Origin: Bacteroidota bacterium
Lineage (GTDB): Bacteria > Bacteroidota > Bacteroidia > JABEUT01
DNA: 51,629 nucleotides
Reading direction: 5' to 3'
Assembly (NCBI GenBank): GCA_013285655.1
Contig: JABDHI010000014.1
Location: 1 to 51,629 of the forward strand
A program made the position numbers and the translations under genes. Below are positions 28,589-37,586 of this stretch, one piece after another (within the stretch, counting starts at the first letter, position 1; each line of letters starts with the position of its first letter). The notes beneath the pieces are model-generated. The model saw only the letters and a list, made by a program, of their open reading frames with translations, was not told the origin of the DNA and searched no databases.

Positions 28589-30142
28589 TTACTGAATCCA
28601 GCTTTGTTTTGTAATCATTAAGGCTTCCTGAACACTTATGCGCTGTCCGCCATTATATGCTACCACAAACGGACCTGTTACGTTCTTGGCTTTCATTTCT
28701 TCTCTATGGTCACGTGCATCTTTATATTCGCCATACTTACCTACAATATATTTGGTAAAGCCTTCTTCCATTTTAGGGGTAATTGCCTCATTTATATTGT
28801 TAATACGTGCAAAATAGCTCTTAAAATCTTTAAGGGCATTATGCAGTGCCATTATTTGAACGTTATACACTACGCCTTTACTACCGCCGCCAATGTGTGG
28901 GGTTACACTACCACTTTCAGTAGTTGTAACTGTATTAGTTGGCGTTACTGAAGCAGTTGTAACTGTATTAGTAGGTGTTACGGTATTGGTAGGTGTAACC
29001 GTATTAGTTGGTGTAACTGTATTGGTTGGTGTTACTGCAATTTGGCCTTGGCCAGATACCACGAATGATGTTCCGTTTATAGGGTATTTTTGAGCGCCTC
29101 CATCTTGCACGAAGGAGAAAGCACCGGTAACTAACTGGCTACCCGAAGAACTGGCTCCGGCATTTAATGCGTATGATACAGTATATACAGAATCGGTAGG
29201 TAAGCTTAACCATACCATTTTCATTTTACCATCTACAAAAGTGAAAGATGCCGAACCTTTGCCTTTGCCGGTTGCATCTTCTGTTGCTGTAAAGCCATCA
29301 GGAATAACTTCCTGCAATTTTGCAAAACCACTTGTAGCACCTTTATGTATAGTAACGTTTACTACTATAGCACCACCCGGAGCAACCGAGCCGGTAGAAA
29401 GGCTACGGGTAGCGTATACACCACCAATAGCCGGTGCCGGTGGGCTTGATGAAGCAGCAGTGCCTGAGGCCGTGTTGTTATAATTTGCTGGTGTGGTAGC
29501 GCCGCTTGGAGTAGTTGTTGTGGTAGGCACAATAGCAGGTGAGGTACCTGCTGTTGTTGTATTATTGGTTGGGGTAGTAACTGTAGTTGGTGTACTTGCA
29601 GTAGTTGTATTATTGGTATTAGTTGGTGTAGTAATCGCAGTAGGTGTACTTGCTATGGCGTTATTAGTTGGCGTTGTTACGGCTGTAGGCGTGCTTGCCA
29701 CTGCGCCGCCGGCAGCACCTCCAATAGAAACAGTTTGCGGGTTGGCATCAGCTTCGGTCTTTACATTATCTAATACATACAGGAACTTACCACCTATGTT
29801 CTGGTTACCTGTTAAGCTTGGATCAATGGTAACCGAATAGGATATTTTAAGAGTAGCATCTCCCGGAAGAGAAGCCCATATGAACTTAATAGCATTACCC
29901 GAAGAAAGTACCGTAGCACCTTGCTTTTCTACCGCGGTGGCAGTGAATCCCTGCGGTAGGTCGGCCTGGTATTTGGCAAAGCCGGAAGCACTGCCTTTGT
30001 TGATAGTTACCTCGACTGTGAAGGTCGAACCTGGTTGAGCGTTAGGGGGAGCCGTTTGTGTTACAGTCACTGCCGACTGCATAAATAATTGGTAAACGAA
30101 TAACCCTATCAGGTTGATCAGTAGTACGAGGTACTTTATCAT
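28589..30142 (-). CDS. Secreted protein with two Ig/cohesin-like domains, Thr/Pro repeat linkers and a C-terminal SPOR-like unit
   Basis: Two related domains (PGSTFTVEVTINKGSASGFAKYQADLPQGFTATA and PGGAIVVNVTIHKGATSGFAKLQEVIPDGFTATE); VTPTNT hexapeptide repeats; C-terminal VVYNVQIMALHNALKDF...YIVGKYGEYKDARDHREEMKAKNVTGPFVVAYNGGQRISVQEAL. Confidence 0.72.
   Translation of the reverse strand: MIKYLVLLINLIGLFVYQLFMQSAVTVTQTAPPNAQPGSTFTVEVTINKGSASGFAKYQADLPQGFTATAVEKQGATVLSSGNAIKFIWASLPGDATLKISYSVTIDPSLTGNQNIGGKFLYVLDNVKTEADANPQTVSIGGAAGGAVASTPTAVTTPTNNAIASTPTAITTPTNTNNTTTASTPTTVTTPTNNTTTAGTSPAIVPTTTTTPSGATTPANYNNTASGTAASSSPPAPAIGGVYATRSLSTGSVAPGGAIVVNVTIHKGATSGFAKLQEVIPDGFTATEDATGKGKGSASFTFVDGKMKMVWLSLPTDSVYTVSYALNAGASSSGSQLVTGAFSFVQDGGAQKYPINGTSFVVSGQGQIAVTPTNTVTPTNTVTPTNTVTPTNTVTTASVTPTNTVTTTESGSVTPHIGGGSKGVVYNVQIMALHNALKDFKSYFARINNINEAITPKMEEGFTKYIVGKYGEYKDARDHREEMKAKNVTGPFVVAYNGGQRISVQEALMITKQSWIQ
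28925..29036 (-). repeat. 18-bp coding tandem repeat (VTPTNT)n
   Basis: Encodes VTPTNTVTPTNTVTPTNTVTPTNTVTTASVTPTNTVTTT. Confidence 0.92.
29500..29705 (-). repeat. Coding Thr/Pro-rich repeat linker (ASTPTAVTTPTNN type)
   Basis: Encodes ASTPTAVTTPTNNAIASTPTAITTPTNTNNTTTASTPTTVTTPTNNTTTAGTSP. Confidence 0.88.
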
Positions 30143-30151
30143 ATGTTATGT

Positions 30152-31396
30152 TTATTGGTCAAAGAAGTAGTCGATTAAGCCGTTAATATCAGCTATAGTC
30201 ATTGTTGAAGTTCCGTCAAAGAATTCATCGATAGCTTCGGTGATTTCTTGAGATGATATATAACCATCGTGGTTTTTATCAGCAGGCCTGAAACGAGGAG
30301 GTACCTTGTTCGGGTCATGACTTTTCTTTATTTCTTCCTGATCCTGTGCTTTAAGCGCGCCTTCAGTAGGATGGGCATTAAATGCTTCACTCCTATCTAC
30401 TGCGCTTGTATCGCGATGGTTATATAAACTATCAAGTCTGTTTGCATCAGCTGCAGATATACCTTTATCATTCTTTTTAAGTGTATCTTGTATAAACGAA
30501 TTATCCATGGTTACGTTCTGATACCTTGTCTCATCTAAATGTGATTCCTGCTTACGCGTAAAATGGTATTCAATAGTAGCAAACGAATACAAATATTTAT
30601 CTTTAGCGGTACCGTTAGCAACGCTGCTATATACTTCAAGGCTATTCGTAAAGGTAAAATAATAAGCAGCCTGCACATTTACAGCAATGTTATCGGTAAG
30701 TTTTACCTTAACACCTAAACCAATAGGCACACACTCAGTACTACCGGTTGCTACCAAGGTATTATAGTTATAACTACGATGCACTACATGGTAATTATTG
30801 CTTGCATTGGCAGTTGAAACATCATATGCATTTTGTGGCACGTCGCGAATGCTACCATCTGTCCAATAGTAATATGGTTGTCCGGCAGCATCATACAAAT
30901 CAGTATACTTACTGTATGTCATAAAGCTAAAGCCGGTATATAGATACGGAGCTATAGGAGCATCTTTTTTAAGAAGCAATCCATCCAAATGCAAGTTTGC
31001 AGTCAACTCAAACTGCATAACGTTTGTTTGAAAGTTAAGATTGTTCGATGGAGTATCTGAGCGCTCGCTGGCTGCTAATTTGCCAAACATAGCATCTAGC
31101 TGTATGCCTAAAAAGCTTACTGGCCTTTCTTCTACTCCAATGGTATAACCACCGCGTATGGTAGTATATGCGGTTATCCCGCTACCTTTTCCAATGTTGC
31201 CATTGAAATATAATACACCTACTCCGGCCATTACTGATGGAAGAGGGTTATTCTTTTTTGCTGTATCAGGGCTGGTAGCTGCAGGTGCTGTAGTTGCAGT
31301 TGCAGGAGCCGTGGTTGCAGGTGCATTTGACTGAGAAAATCCGTTAAGGGATAGTACAGTTAAGATTGCGATTGGTAAAAAACTTGCGTTTGTCAT
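30152..31396 (-). CDS. Outer-membrane barrel-like protein with C-terminal EF-hand/dockerin-like segment
   Basis: Signal peptide; YYYWTDGSIRDVPQN motif shared with the 26482-28536 product; C-terminal DKNHDGYISSQEITEAIDEFF calcium-loop pattern followed by TIADINGLIDYFFDQ. Confidence 0.72.
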   Translation of the reverse strand: MTNASFLPIAILTVLSLNGFSQSNAPATTAPATATTAPAATSPDTAKKNNPLPSVMAGVGVLYFNGNIGKGSGITAYTTIRGGYTIGVEERPVSFLGIQLDAMFGKLAASERSDTPSNNLNFQTNVMQFELTANLHLDGLLLKKDAPIAPYLYTGFSFMTYSKYTDLYDAAGQPYYYWTDGSIRDVPQNAYDVSTANASNNYHVVHRSYNYNTLVATGSTECVPIGLGVKVKLTDNIAVNVQAAYYFTFTNSLEVYSSVANGTAKDKYLYSFATIEYHFTRKQESHLDETRYQNVTMDNSFIQDTLKKNDKGISAADANRLDSLYNHRDTSAVDRSEAFNAHPTEGALKAQDQEEIKKSHDPNKVPPRFRPADKNHDGYISSQEITEAIDEFFDGTSTMTIADINGLIDYFFDQ

Positions 31397-31674
31397 GTAA
31401 CTTTAGGTTAGATGAATCTTTGTTTATTGTCGACAAAACTGGACTTTTTGTCCATCGCAAATATAATCATTTGTAACTGCATTAGAACAAAACTACTAGG
31501 GAAAAAAGCGCAAATACCTCTAATATGAGGGCACTTACTAACAGCATAATGTTAAGAAGGGTTGGTATTTTAACACAAATTATAGCCCGCTGAGCTGATT
31601 TTACGCGATAAACAGAATGTTACACATACTGCAGGTTTTTAATTGTATTTTCGCATTCTCAATATTTAAATTTT

Positions 31675-33075
31675 ATGGAAAAATACAATGTTGTTGTAAT
31701 AGGATCGGGCCCTGGCGGATATATTGCTGCCATACGATGTGCCCAGTTAGGAATGAAAACTGCTATTATTGAACGTTACAGTTCATTGGGTGGCACGTGC
31801 TTAAATGTAGGCTGTATTCCATCGAAAGCTCTGCTCGATTCATCAGAACATTATTTTAATGCTTCGCATACTTTTAAAACGCATGGCATTGATATAAAAG
31901 ATTTGAAAGTAAATATTGGCCAGATGATAAAACGCAAGGGCGAGGTGGTAAAACAAACCTGTGATGGAATTGCGTTTTTAATGAAGAAAAATAAAATAAC
32001 CGTGTACAATGGTCATGGAACATTTACCGGCAAGAATACCATTGCAATAGATAAGGACGGAAAGAAAACTGAAATAGAAGCTGAAAAGACAATTATAGCT
32101 ACAGGGTCAAAACCATCTACCCTACCCGGAATAACTATAGATAAGCAACGCATTATTACATCTACCGAGGCATTGAATTTAACCGAGGTACCAAAGAACC
32201 TTATTGTTATTGGTGGCGGAGTTATAGGGCTTGAATTAGGCTCAGTATACGCAAGGCTTGGTGCAAGTGTAAAGGTTATAGAATTTACCGATGGCATAAT
32301 AAGTACCATGGACAAGGGCCTGGGTAAAGAACTACAAAAGGTTTTGCAGAAAGAAGGCTTTGAATTCTTCTTTAAGCACAAAGTAACCGCTGTTACTACC
32401 AAAGGAAAAGAAGTTACCGTTACAGCCGAGGGGCCTGATGGAAAGAGTGTTTCATTTAAGGGAGATTATTGTTTGGTAGCTGTTGGCCGCAGGCCATATA
32501 CCGATAACCTCGGACTTGAAAAAGCGGGTGTTACTAAAAAACAGCGTGGCTTTATTGATGTGAACGATCATTTAGAAACCAATGTAAAAGGTATCTATGC
32601 TATCGGCGATGTGGTACGTGGTGCTATGTTAGCGCATAAGGCAGAAGAAGAAGGCGTATATGTAGCCGAATTAATGGCAGGCCAAAAGCCGCATGTTGAC
32701 TATAACTTAATACCGGGTGTAGTTTATACCTGGCCCGAAGTAGCTTCGGTGGGTGCCAGTGAAGAACAATTAAAAACACAAGGCGTTACTTATAAAGCAG
32801 GCAGCTTTCCGTTTAAGGCAAGTGGCCGTGCACGCGCCAGCGGCGACCTTGATGGTTTTGTAAAAGTACTTACCAATGCCACTACCGACGAAATTTTAGG
32901 TATACATATAATAGGCCCGCGCGCAGCGGATATGATTGGTGAAGCAGTAGTAGCTATGGAGTATCGTGCATCGGCAGAAGATATTGCCCGCATATGCCAT
33001 GCACACCCAACTTATTCAGAGGCTATTAAAGAAGCTTGTTTGGATGCCACAGGGAAGCGTGCTCTCAATTTTTAA
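31675..33075 (+). CDS. lpdA: Dihydrolipoyl dehydrogenase
   Basis: VVVIGSGPGGYIAAIRCAQLGMKTAIIER, GGTCLNVGCIPSKALL redox disulfide, C-terminal CHAHPTYSEAIKEACLDATGK. Confidence 0.97.
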   Translation: MEKYNVVVIGSGPGGYIAAIRCAQLGMKTAIIERYSSLGGTCLNVGCIPSKALLDSSEHYFNASHTFKTHGIDIKDLKVNIGQMIKRKGEVVKQTCDGIAFLMKKNKITVYNGHGTFTGKNTIAIDKDGKKTEIEAEKTIIATGSKPSTLPGITIDKQRIITSTEALNLTEVPKNLIVIGGGVIGLELGSVYARLGASVKVIEFTDGIISTMDKGLGKELQKVLQKEGFEFFFKHKVTAVTTKGKEVTVTAEGPDGKSVSFKGDYCLVAVGRRPYTDNLGLEKAGVTKKQRGFIDVNDHLETNVKGIYAIGDVVRGAMLAHKAEEEGVYVAELMAGQKPHVDYNLIPGVVYTWPEVASVGASEEQLKTQGVTYKAGSFPFKASGRARASGDLDGFVKVLTNATTDEILGIHIIGPRAADMIGEAVVAMEYRASAEDIARICHAHPTYSEAIKEACLDATGKRALNF

Positions 33076-33138
33076 TTCTAAATTTTAAATGTTTAAAAGA
33101 GTGTATTTCATTAAAAATTCAACATTCAAAATTTAAAA
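33076..33138 (+). repeat. Imperfect AT-rich intergenic inverted repeat (AATTCTAAATTTTAAATG ... CATTCAAAATTTAAAATT)
   Basis: Arms approximately reverse complementary, between lpdA and hemH. Confidence 0.65.
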
Positions 33139-33141
33139 TTA

Positions 33142-34158
33142 ATGAAGATCGGAATATTATTAGTAAACCTGGGAACGCCCGACAGCCCTGCAACGGCAGA
33201 TGTTAGGAAATACCTGGTTGAATTTTTAAATGATAAACGTGTCATTGATATTCCGGCATTGCAGCGCAAGCTATTGGTAAACGTAATTATTGCCCCTACC
33301 CGTGCGCCAAAATCGGCTGCACAGTACAAAGAAGTGTGGACCAAAGATGGTTCCCCGCTGATGATATATGGGCAAAAATTAAAAGACAAACTGCAAAATC
33401 ATTTGGGCGATACCTATATAGTGGACCTGGCCATGCGTTACCAAAAGCCATCGTTAAAAGCGGCTATTGATAAAATGACAAGTAACGGCGAAATTGAAAA
33501 GCTAATTGTTGTTCCGTTATATCCTCACTATGCTTCATCAAGCACGGGTTCCACTGTTGAGAAGGTCATGGAGTTGATAAAGAACAAAGAAGTAATACAG
33601 GACATAAGTATAACAGGGCCATTTTTTAATAACCCCAATTATATTGATGCCTTTGCTAAGGTCATTCAAAAACAAAACAACATATCAGAATACGATCACT
33701 TTTTATTCAGCTACCACGGCTTGCCTGAAAGGCATATTATGAAGGGGTCGGCCCAATGTGGCATGAATTGTAAGCTGGGCGATTGTTGCAACTCACTTAA
33801 TAAAAATAATTTTTACTGTTACCGTGCAGAGTGTTTTGAAACCACACGCTTATTTGTTAAAGCATTGAATTTAAAGGAAGGTACTTACTCTTCGGCATTC
33901 CAGTCGAGGCTAGGCCGCGACCCTTGGATAAAACCTTACACCGATAAAGTTATTGAAGACCTGGCTAAAAAAGGAGTAAAAAAGATACTGGCTTTCTCAC
34001 CTGCTTTTGTTGCCGATTGCCTGGAAACACTGTTTGAAATTCGTGTAGAATATAATCGCTTGTTCCAGGAACACGGAGGCACTCACTTACATCTTGCTGA
34101 AAGCCTCAACGACAATGATGAATGGGTAGAAGCCCTTGGAAAGATCATTGTTGGCTAA
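33142..34158 (+). CDS. hemH: Ferrochelatase with Cys-rich internal segment
   Basis: GILLVNLGTPDSPATADVRKYLVEFLNDKRVIDIP; FSYHGLPERHI; AFSPAFVADCLETLFEI. Confidence 0.96.
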   Translation: MKIGILLVNLGTPDSPATADVRKYLVEFLNDKRVIDIPALQRKLLVNVIIAPTRAPKSAAQYKEVWTKDGSPLMIYGQKLKDKLQNHLGDTYIVDLAMRYQKPSLKAAIDKMTSNGEIEKLIVVPLYPHYASSSTGSTVEKVMELIKNKEVIQDISITGPFFNNPNYIDAFAKVIQKQNNISEYDHFLFSYHGLPERHIMKGSAQCGMNCKLGDCCNSLNKNNFYCYRAECFETTRLFVKALNLKEGTYSSAFQSRLGRDPWIKPYTDKVIEDLAKKGVKKILAFSPAFVADCLETLFEIRVEYNRLFQEHGGTHLHLAESLNDNDEWVEALGKIIVG

Positions 34159-34160
34159 GT

Positions 34161-36590
34161 TTATTCTCTTCCTGACATTGTTTCAATAACCTTTCTGTTA
34201 TACGTATCATCAAGTAAAACGTATGCAACTGCCGGTTGCGGTTTTGCGCCAAAACGTTGCTTTTCAATTGAGGCTGTCATTCCGAGCACCACTTTATTCA
34301 AGCCAAGTTCTTTTGTTCGCAGAATTACCCGGTACAACATTTGACGGTATATCTCATAATCCATATAAGCATAATCCATGCCCAAAATGCAGGTATAATA
34401 ATACTTCGATCTATAACAAAAACCAACTGCTACAAGTACCTTTTCATTGTTGTTAGTATGTTCAGGCTTTAGGTTTAATTCAATTATATCCCAGCCATAA
34501 CTTGCTGCAATGGTCCGGAATAATTTTTCAGGGAAGCCGAAAATATTTATCTCCTTATTCTTGTTTTTAATGTTCTTATATAATTCAAAATAGTGCTTCA
34601 CCCTCTCTGCAGATGGGTTTGTCACATACTCTACTTCAAAGCAGTCAGTGTTTTTCAAAACACTCTTTCTAATTTTATTACGGTCATCACTTTTCAAAGT
34701 CATTAAATATTCTTCCGGGGTATTCCATTCAAAATGATCTAACACATGGTTATCCGGAAGTTCAATTTTAATGAAGTCATGTTCCATGAAAAACTCCCTC
34801 AGTTCACTATCAGCCAGATCGAAATCTCGCAAATACACTGCCGTTACTTGCTGTTTTTCCTTTTCAGCCAGAACTTCATTCATCAATTCCTTCAATAATT
34901 TCTTCCATTCCGGGTTCTTCCTGTCAATAAACAAATGATTACCGACCGACATTAAGTTCCCCATTATAAATGTCTTTGATGTCAGGTAATAGTTCTCTGA
35001 CTCTCTCTTTTTGTCAACTTGAATTGAAACACCTTCCTTATCGAACATATCATCTTTAGTGATAGCAACCGTAAAATAAGTGGCAATAACCGGTTTATTA
35101 TTTGCATCTCTAACCACGTAATAATGAAACTCCCAATTCTCCTCTGGAAGCGTATTGCCTGAAAAAGCATTTTCAATTTGTGCTAAGCCCTCCCAATCAA
35201 ACGGACAGTTATCTAAGGGTATATTATCCCATTCTTTTTTTTCAAAAGCACGAATAGAACGCTCGTGTTGTATGGTAAAATTTTTAGTCGGGCTAGAATT
35301 CTTTTCAGCCACCTCCTCTACCCCATTCCCGATTATATCAAAAGCCTGGTATATCTGCCGAACAGTCAATCCTTCTTCCTCAAGTACTTTTGGAAAGTGA
35401 TGTGCCATAGCCTCAACCAAAGCCTTTATATCTGCCTTAGTGTGATGAAGTGTGTTAGTGAAGCGTATACCTGTCCTGCGCATAGGCACACCGGGGAAGA
35501 GACCGATATTCGCATAAATACCTTCATGCAACAATCGTCTATCCATATTGTAGCCCGCTTTTAATGAACTCATGCCTACAAAGAAAATAGGTGATTGTGT
35601 TTCGGCCACAAGCGGCAAAGCATATTCTTTTAAGAGCTTGTTGGTATAGCTGATCGACTCTTGTAAATTTGTTTGAAGCACTTTAATTTTATCTGACAAA
35701 TGAATTTGGGCTGACCCGATTGCAGCGCCCAAGGCATAGGGACCCATAGGGCCCGAGAAAATCAATGATGTGCCACAGGTTCTTATTTTACGAATTACTT
35801 CTGCATCAGGAGAAGAAATGATTCCTCCACCCGCAATACCAAAACCCTTTGCCAGTGATGTTGTAACAATAATTTTAGGATGTGGCTCAATTTGGCTATA
35901 AACGTAACCTGAGCCATTTAAACCCGTCCATGACATGCCGTGTGCATCATCAATATATAGGTATAGCTGGCTGTACTTATTGGTTAAGGCAACTAGTTCA
36001 TGAATGGGTACAAGATCACCGTACATACTGTTAACTCCGTCGGTCATGTACCATACCTTATTGTACTTGGCACCCAATTCTTTTATTTTGTTCTCTAATT
36101 CATCCAGGTTGTTGTGCCTTATAAGCTCAACCGGTATGCCTCTTTTATACAATTTACTTACAGCATCTTGTACACTGGCATGCACATGAAAATCGAGTAT
36201 AACTGCATCATTATCGCCAACCACAACAGGTATAGCTGAACTATGCGCCAATGTAGTAGTAGGCGCTATTACAACAGGTGTTTTAAAAATATTGCGAAAC
36301 AACTCCTCGAGTTGCTTATATAAGCCTAACGATAGGTATGCCCTTGAACTTGAAAACTGGGTACCGTATTTGCGGGTCGCATTAATTGAGCTTTCAATAA
36401 CATCTTTATCGAGCTCTAACCCGAGGTATGAACACGAACCGAAATTGAGAAGTTTTTGTCCGTTTATTGTAATAGTACGCCCATCTAAAAAATCGTCTTC
36501 GGTAGATAAATGGAAAATGCCATGATTAATGGCATTCGTAAATACCTCATCAATAATATTAATGCTTTTGTCGTAGTTATTTTTCTTCAT
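34161..36590 (-). CDS. Fusion of alpha-oxoamine synthase (PLP fold I) with a C-terminal GNAT/FemAB-like acyltransferase region
   Basis: N-half: FGSCSYLGLE, YGTQFSSSRAYLSLGLYKQLEE, LYIDDAHGMSWTGLNGSGY, TTSLAKGFGIAGG (PLP lysine). C-half: LMTLKSDDRNKIRKSVLKN...VAVGFCYRSKYYYTCILGMDYAYMDYEIYRQMLYRVILRTKELGLNKVVLGMTASIEKQRFGAK. Confidence 0.85.
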   Translation of the reverse strand: MKKNNYDKSINIIDEVFTNAINHGIFHLSTEDDFLDGRTITINGQKLLNFGSCSYLGLELDKDVIESSINATRKYGTQFSSSRAYLSLGLYKQLEELFRNIFKTPVVIAPTTTLAHSSAIPVVVGDNDAVILDFHVHASVQDAVSKLYKRGIPVELIRHNNLDELENKIKELGAKYNKVWYMTDGVNSMYGDLVPIHELVALTNKYSQLYLYIDDAHGMSWTGLNGSGYVYSQIEPHPKIIVTTSLAKGFGIAGGGIISSPDAEVIRKIRTCGTSLIFSGPMGPYALGAAIGSAQIHLSDKIKVLQTNLQESISYTNKLLKEYALPLVAETQSPIFFVGMSSLKAGYNMDRRLLHEGIYANIGLFPGVPMRRTGIRFTNTLHHTKADIKALVEAMAHHFPKVLEEEGLTVRQIYQAFDIIGNGVEEVAEKNSSPTKNFTIQHERSIRAFEKKEWDNIPLDNCPFDWEGLAQIENAFSGNTLPEENWEFHYYVVRDANNKPVIATYFTVAITKDDMFDKEGVSIQVDKKRESENYYLTSKTFIMGNLMSVGNHLFIDRKNPEWKKLLKELMNEVLAEKEKQQVTAVYLRDFDLADSELREFFMEHDFIKIELPDNHVLDHFEWNTPEEYLMTLKSDDRNKIRKSVLKNTDCFEVEYVTNPSAERVKHYFELYKNIKNKNKEINIFGFPEKLFRTIAASYGWDIIELNLKPEHTNNNEKVLVAVGFCYRSKYYYTCILGMDYAYMDYEIYRQMLYRVILRTKELGLNKVVLGMTASIEKQRFGAKPQPAVAYVLLDDTYNRKVIETMSGRE

Positions 36591-36651
36591 AAAACAGACA
36601 ATTCTTGTACAAAGTTCTTCATTATTATTTATTTAAAACATTAATATTATT

Positions 36652-36659
36652 TAACTTTG
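36652..36659 (+). promoter_or_regulatory. Candidate -7 element (TAACTTTG)
   Basis: TAnnTTTG match; implies the track start at 36657 is too early. Confidence 0.5.
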
Positions 36660-36686
36660 TTGCGGTTAAACCTACAGTTAGACAGC

Positions 36687-37076
36687 ATGAGTTCGAGAGA
36701 AGCTTATTTTAAGAATGAGTATACCGAAATGTGGATAGAAAATGGGATCTTATACTCAAAATACGCCCCTAACTTAAAAGTGACACTTGATATAGCTAAA
36801 GTCAATGTTGAAGAGCGGTTAAAGTTGTGTAAGGGCCAATCATATCCTATGTTTGTTTATGGTGCAAATTTAAGGCAGCTTGATAAAGAGGCCGGAAAAT
36901 ACCTGTCGAGTGCCGAGGGTACTAAAGGCATTAAGGCCGGTGCTTTTTTGGCAGAAAGTCATTTAGATTATTTGATCATGAGTTTATTTGTTGCTGCATT
37001 TTCTTCTCCTTTTCCTGTAAAGGTCTTTTTGTACGAACTCAAGGCCCAGATATGGCTTAATGAGTTTAAAGACTAG
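36687..37076 (+). CDS. Small SpoIIAA/STAS-like protein of unknown function
   Basis: ATG at 36687 (MSSREAYFKNEYTEMWIENG). Alignable by eye with the 37096-37464 product, including the ending FPVKVFLYELKAQIWLNEF / FPYKVFTDEREAIDWL. Confidence 0.6.
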   Translation: MSSREAYFKNEYTEMWIENGILYSKYAPNLKVTLDIAKVNVEERLKLCKGQSYPMFVYGANLRQLDKEAGKYLSSAEGTKGIKAGAFLAESHLDYLIMSLFVAAFSSPFPVKVFLYELKAQIWLNEFKD

Positions 37077-37095
37077 GGAAGCTAAAGCATCTTAA

Positions 37096-37464
37096 CTAAT
37101 TTAGCGGCAATTGCATAAGCCAATCAATTGCCTCACGTTCGTCAGTAAATACTTTATACGGAAATTGCGGTTGATCGAATTTGCTGAATAATGTAGCGGC
37201 TATTTGGTAAAACGTATTTTTTACAATAACTGCCGTACCCTTATGTGTTGGGGCCGGTTTTGCAGCAAGCCTTCTTCCTTCATGTGTAACACCTGCCATA
37301 TTAACACGCACGTCGCATAATACACAGTAAGCATTGCCATCACTTAACTTTTTGGCACAAGCATTCAGTTCATTAATCTCCGGAATCCCCAGTTCCACCC
37401 CCTCCTTAAAGGTTAAATAAATAATAGGGGCCTTATATTCTATCTTAACATATTCGAGCTCCAT
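37096..37464 (-). CDS. Small SpoIIAA/STAS-like protein
   Basis: MELEYVKIEYKAPIIYLTFKEGVELGIPEINELNACAKKLSDGNAYCVLCDVRVNMAGVTHEGRRL...FPYKVFTDEREAIDWLMQ. Confidence 0.65.
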   Translation of the reverse strand: MELEYVKIEYKAPIIYLTFKEGVELGIPEINELNACAKKLSDGNAYCVLCDVRVNMAGVTHEGRRLAAKPAPTHKGTAVIVKNTFYQIAATLFSKFDQPQFPYKVFTDEREAIDWLMQLPLN

Positions 37465-37586
37465 GTTTCAATAAAAGTATGCAAAGAAGAGTTTTTTCTT
37501 CTTTCAAAAAACTGTTTTTCGTTTAACACCAGCTTTTTATCGGTAAACAGGTTTTCACAAAGGTCATAGCTGCCCAGAAATATTTC

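Noticed and set aside
28925-29036. CRISPR-like regular repeats
   Set aside because: Units are contiguous 18-bp coding repeats without spacers and are in frame with the protein.
28893-29093. VGVTVLVGVTVLVGV plus-strand ORF
   Set aside because: Mirror image of the VTPTNT coding repeat, not an independent gene.
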